10,358 nt of DNA from Zychaea mexicana (taxonomy: Eukaryota > Mucoromycota > Mucoromycetes > Mucorales > Lichtheimiaceae), in NCBI RefSeq assembly GCF_025766255.1, contig NW_026516968.1, positions 1 through 10,358 of the forward strand. Reading direction: 5' to 3'. Under the pieces are notes generated by a model. That model ran no database searches and was not told where the DNA came from. It saw nothing but the letters and a program-made list of their open reading frames with translations. Numbering within the stretch: the first letter of the stretch is position 1; each line of letters opens with the position of its first letter. This document shows positions 6,973-10,358 of this stretch, in pieces. Made by a program: the position numbers and the translations under genes.

Positions 6973-8530
6973 TTATATGTTTAGATGATGTTCTAGAGTA
7001 TACTTACTCACTAAATCCTTTTCATTGAATCTATTAATATGCAACCAACTATTATCTACAGATAGATAATTTTTCTATTTCACAAAAAATATATATTCAT
7101 TATGTTCAATTTTATGGTCAACTATGCTTTCTATTTCATATGCTTCATCCTCTATACTTCTAAGTTTATTTATATTAATAGCTTTTTCCTTCCCTTTACC
7201 TTTACGTGTTCTTTTCTTTTCATTAAACTTAGGAATATCATCTTCACTACTATCATTATTATTACTATTATTATCTTCAATAACCTCATTATCAATATTC
7301 ATATTATCATTAGTATCAAAATTTAAAAACTGTTCTTGTAATTTAATCATTTCATCTTTTTTTAATGAAGCTTCACTTGAATTACTAATAACAATATCTA
7401 TTAATTTAGCTTCAAATGGAAATTCAAAGTCATCAGATTCTCATAATTTATGATGTACTTGTATAATTATATTAAATTTATCATAAAACTTTTTTATATT
7501 CTTTAGTAAAAAGCAGCCCAAAACTGAAGATTATAAAATCTTATATTATTCATTTTTACTATGAATTTACTATTATTAAATCTATAGTATTTATTACCAA
7601 TTTCTGAAAACTGGTTTTCAATTTTTGATCTAAAACTACCAAATATGTCATTATAATGTCTTTCATCTGCTGTTAAATTTACATTAATTTCTTTATGGAT
7701 TGGATATATAAAATTATTTTTAGATAAATCATATCCTTTTTCACTTGAAAGTTCTATCAATTGATTTATAAATTAAGTATATCCACCATCAGTTACTAAT
7801 ACATCTTGTTTGCTTAATTTGTTATACAGTTTCATATTTAAGAACATAGAGCCATCAGAACTATCAGAACAATAATCACTTTTTGATGTATAAATTATCA
7901 TATCATTCATATCAGATAAAATCTGTGTTTGTATACCATTTTTTTTAAATTGATAAGAAAATAATCTTTCACGTCTTATATCAGTATTAATATAATTTAT
8001 TCGTAAATCATGTCTATCAATAATAAATGTAATATGCTTAAATAATAGTGGATTATATTCATATGATGATAAAATACATAATCTTACTGTTGAAAACATA
8101 CTTTCTAAAGAATTATTAACTATTTTATTTATTCGTTTGTAATTATCTTCATCTATCCAAAATTTTCTATAATATTTATGATATGTTGCTTGAGGCAAAT
8201 ATTTATTAGTTTCTATACCTGATATACCTAGTACTAATTGATATAATAGGAATAACCCTTTTTCTATTTCGAAATAAGGTCCACGATAATCACAATTAGT
8301 ATATAATATTATTATAAAAAAGAATACTGATATATATCCAAGTTTATTAACTAAAATTTCTTTAATTTCTTCAATATTTTTAATATGTTTTATTTCTATA
8401 CGCTATTTATACTTATGGTTTATAATAGGCCAATTAGATTCTAAAAATTTCCAATTATTGATAATAATTTTAATAACTTCATTATTTATTTTTTGATTTA
8501 AATCTTACTGGTCTATTATACAATTTATCT
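6973..8530 (-). pseudogene. DDE_Tnp_4-like transposase with C-terminal chromodomain (element 2)
   Basis: Homologue of the element 1 transposase. Its start codon is lost (ATA near 8528), and it is broken by stops at 8507-8505 (TAA), 8405-8403 (TAG), 7772-7770 (TAA), 7443-7441 (TGA) and 7077-7075 (TAG), plus a one-base deletion in a T-run near 7520. The catalytic triad is visible: Asp in IIDRHD (8018-8016), Asp in VTDGGYT (7790-7788) and Glu in SFRSKIENQF (7619-7617), with 56 residues between the last two. The linker is acidic (NNSNNNDSSEDD) then basic (KKRTRKGKGKEK). The chromodomain begins EAYEIESIVDHK, and the codon for its cage Trp (VKW in element 1) is the TAG at 7077. Weaker similarity continues to the terminal TAA at 6975-6973. 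About 61% identical to element 1 over the 84-residue core. Confidence 0.8.
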
Positions 8531-8540
8531 TTTTTATAAA

Positions 8541-8559
8541 TATAAAATTCAATTTTATA
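8541..8559 (-). promoter_or_regulatory. Palindrome upstream of transposase 2
   Basis: TATAAAATTCAATTTTATA is a perfect palindrome with 9-bp arms around a single C. It lies about 10 bp upstream of the degraded transposase start. It is the fullest version of the motif found near the other gene starts of both elements, and could be a TATA-type promoter or a dimeric transposase-binding site. Confidence 0.4.
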
Positions 8560-8574
8560 AATAATTAAAAGTAA

Positions 8575-8621
8575 TTTGTAATCATGAGAAATTTTTGTAA
8601 CTCTTAAAGAATTTGTAACTC
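8575..8621. repeat. Three spaced direct repeats near the right end of element 2
   Basis: TTTGTAATCA (8575), TTTGTAACTC (8594) and TTTGTAACTC (8612) are spaced 18-19 bp apart in the terminal 90 bp. One inverted copy of the core (TTACAAA, 6299-6305) lies at the other end. Such subterminal arrays are commonly transposase-binding sites; that role is inferred. Confidence 0.5.
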
Positions 8622-8664
8622 CTAATTTTTATGAAATATTACAACTAGGATACATACTCCTATG

Positions 8665-9745
8665 AAGGATTGGTATGAGCTATTCATAGATTGCACCCAA
8701 TATGAAAGTTATTACATGAACTACATTGATTATATATTTTCTTCTATTTAGTGTGATCTTGAGAGCTTGACTGAAAAACTCATGAGCCAAGCAGCCTTTC
8801 ATCCAAAGAGACAAGCAGAGGTCTACTGGGCCCACAAAGCAGTCATGAAAGCCCTTGACTTATTTCATTACGAATGACTACGATGGATGAAAGAACAACT
8901 GAAGCTGACATGGTACAACATGTCTTTCCTTTCATCGAAAAATGCTTCGATGAATCGGCATTTACAATCATCAGGTGAGTGTATTATTAAATACTAGTAA
9001 TATATGACTATAATCATATTAGTTATACATAAAAAAAGAAACTAAACATTATTTTATTTGGATATTAGTAGTGAAAAAGCTAGTATCTCTTCTAGCGAAA
9101 GAAAAAACGTAAGCCGGTGTATCACAGGTACGAAGACTATTGATCGCAAGGATACTAGGCATAAAGTGGATGTTATTATAAGCTACCGCGATCTTGAGTA
9201 TAGATGTGCCGAAGCAGATCTAAAAGGTGGAAGCACGTCCACGAAATGGATTAATGAATCCGATATCAAAGTACCGCGACTCATAAAAGACATGCTCTAG
9301 CGAATGCTGAAACCCAATCCCACAGCCATCAACAACGTCATTGCTCCTGGCTTTGTCATCAACGGTATAGCTTCTATCAGAAAGCGTAATGAACCTGATA
9401 TTACTTTACTAATCTTTGTACAATGAAATTATAGGGTTGAATCTGATAATTTAAATGATGTCGATTCCGAAGCATTGTGTCTGTATCGTGCATAAGTTTG
9501 GTCCGATGGCCTTCCCAGACCAGATTGAAGCTTTTTATAAGCAATTGGTACCTTTGCTGGTATTGACATGGCAAACGAAAGCGGCTGTAAAAAAGACCTT
9601 GAAGGCCCTCAAGGATGATCAAACTGTTTTCATCCCTACCCCTCATATACCAACACTACCTTCCGTTATACCACCTTGTCCACCATCACCGCGACCAGTA
9701 AGCAAAGGCAAAAAGCGAAAATCTCCCGAGGAAGATGATGACTAA
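8665..9745 (+). pseudogene. Host-type pseudogene, unit 2 (3' part)
   Basis: Continues unit 2 after element 2. The intron 8673-8751 (GTATGA to TTTAG) has exon phase 0. Exon 4 is 8752-8974, with the shared TGA at 8875 and a private one-base deletion just after it. The intron 8975-9068 follows. Exon 5 starts at 9069, with the shared TAG at 9298 and a private one-base deletion near 9405. The tail segment from about 9455 reads FGPMAFPDQIEAFYKQLVPL, a Pro-rich stretch, SKGKKRKSPEEDDD and TAA 9743-9745. That is probably the ancestral C-terminus, since unit 1 is altered here by the duplication breakpoint. Frames before and after about 9435 and 9491 do not join, as in unit 1. The protein family is unrecognised. 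Confidence 0.6.
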
Positions 9746-9749
9746 TAAC

Positions 9750-10358
9750 ACCAATTTTATATATACCAATATCTTCCATGTCAAGCTCTACGATATATAC
9801 CACATTCTTCATTGCCACAAAAAGCGTCATCATATCGAAATGCGTTTCATTTACCTCCTCCACTCCACCACATGTAAAAATCAAAAGCATAGTATTGTAT
9901 TAACGTACAACTAAACAGTAACAGAAAAGCATAACAGTATCTTGTTATTATTCTCGACTGCATAAGTTTATCATATTTACATATTTCACCATTAGTTGAG
10001 TGAAAGGTTGTAGTTACTTAGTGGCAGGATATCTGCCCTAGATTCTACCTCATGCTAGTTTTTATGTTAGTTATGGACAATGTCGATTTGCAGTTGATTC
10101 TGACAAATACCTTTAGTGAGTTACTCACATTTCTTGTCAATGGCACGGGAGAACGTATATCATTCTTTACCTCCATCAAAATCTATATTGACAATATGAT
10201 ATGGGCGTGCTTCTACAACTTCTTTATCATCCATAATCGCCTCTTCTTCGGCGACAACATATATCATTGCCATTGGAATACGGAAGTTCATCACACAACA
10301 CGTCTCCCACTGAAGTTTCGGTGTCATTTTCCTAATGTGGAGTATAAGTAGTTGCATA
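9750..10358 (-). pseudogene. Coding-like fragments of an unrecognised gene, partial
   Basis: Two minus-strand stretches look coding. At about 10265-10125 the frame reads VVAEEEAIMDDKEVVEARPY, then HIVNIDFDGGKE, a TGA (10162-10160), then YTFSRAIDKKCE, running into GTGAGT at about 10130, a possible donor. At about 9865-9755 it reads GVEEVNETHFDMMTLFVAMK and NVVYIVELDMEDIGIYKIGV. An intron may join them, although no convincing acceptor is visible. The TGA is one transition from CGA (Arg). The gene would enter from beyond the right edge and converge on unit 2. I do not recognise the product. The fragments could also belong to two genes, or be remnants. Between them, about 9890-10125, I see nothing else. 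Confidence 0.35.

Larger units (their letters stand above)
6276..8657 (-). mobile_element. Element 2: chromodomain-DDE DNA transposon, inverted relative to element 1
   Basis: A 2,382-bp insertion in unit 2 bounded by an exact 7-bp duplication and validated by the empty site at about 593-608. It carries the same convergent gene pair as element 1, in the opposite orientation: ORF2 on plus (6432-6806) and transposase-chromodomain on minus (6973-8530). Protein identity to element 1 is about 58-61% by eye, so they are separate subfamilies rather than recent copies. Terminal inverted similarity is weak, TAGT then TATATTT at 6288-6300 against inverted TAGT then AATATTT near the right end, plus TTACAAATT in both. 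No ORF3 is recognisable; the 6276-6431 end is short and non-coding apart from a chance frame. Confidence 0.84.
1..9745 (+). repeat. Tandem direct duplication (unit 1: 1-5676; unit 2: 5677-9745)
   Basis: Positions 1-597 align with 5678-6272, 598-1367 with 8665-9427, 1728-1775 with 9428-9475, and 5404-5664 with 9476-9736. All are in the same order and orientation, with identity in the mid-90s percent by eye. With the transposons removed, the unit is about 1.7 kb. The right breakpoint lies near the end of the coding sequence: after the shared GAGGAAGATGA, unit 1 runs directly into the start of unit 2, while unit 2 runs into unrelated DNA. The left end of unit 1 is not in the window. Confidence 0.93.

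Noticed and set aside
7102..7453. Plus-strand Ile/Leu/Ser-rich frames (7102-7326 and 7124-7453) resembling membrane proteins
   Set aside because: They are antisense to the acidic/basic linker and chromodomain of transposase 2; complementing Asn/Asp/Lys-rich coding gives hydrophobic-looking shadows.
1872..8530. Stop codon reassignment, since long frames continue through many TAA/TAG codons
   Set aside because: At the aligned positions the stops face Trp, Leu, Gln, Glu, Glu and His codons in the other element, with no single consistent residue, and TGA also occurs. Ordinary decay explains this better.
10052..10351. Plus-strand 99-residue frame at the right edge
   Set aside because: Low-complexity, Phe-rich composition and antisense to the more protein-like minus-strand stretches.

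Overview
The window is eukaryotic DNA, most likely from an early-diverging (Mucoromycota-like) fungus. I infer this from short GT-AG introns (about 66-128 bp), very AT-rich DNA transposons, and a chromodomain joined to a DDE transposase. The taxonomic call is tentative. There is no sign of bacterial gene organisation. Most of the window is a graveyard: one broken host-type gene, tandemly duplicated and then invaded by several DNA transposons.

Layout. Unit 1 of a multi-exon pseudogene occupies 1-1775 and resumes at 5404-5672. Unit 2 occupies 5677-6275 and resumes at 8665-9745. The units are near-identical direct repeats in the same orientation and share four in-frame stops, so the gene was already dead before it duplicated. 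Because each unit lacks the other's insertions, each serves as the natural empty site for the other. Unit 1 carries a 358-bp MITE-like element (1368-1725, TA duplication) and element 1 (1776-5396). Element 1 is itself split by a 795-bp pogo/Tc1-like element (4099-4893, TA duplication, terminal inverted repeats beginning CAGTGGACCCCCG). Unit 2 carries element 2 (6276-8657).

Elements 1 and 2 are diverged relatives with the same core plan. A long gene encodes a DDE_Tnp_4-like transposase whose tail is an acidic/basic linker plus a chromodomain. A small convergent gene on the opposite strand encodes a protein of about 125 residues with a conserved Cys/His cluster. Element 1 also has a third, unrecognised gene on the strand of the small gene. 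The transposase is broken in both copies (six stops in one; five stops and a frameshift in the other), whereas the small gene is open in both. Both elements appear to be flanked by 7-bp target duplications, which does not fit the 3-bp duplications of PIF/Harbinger, the usual owners of this type of transposase. This chromodomain-DDE transposon with accessory genes is the best candidate in the window for an under-described system.

The right edge (about 9750-10358) holds coding-like fragments of an unrecognised gene on the minus strand, running toward the end of unit 2.
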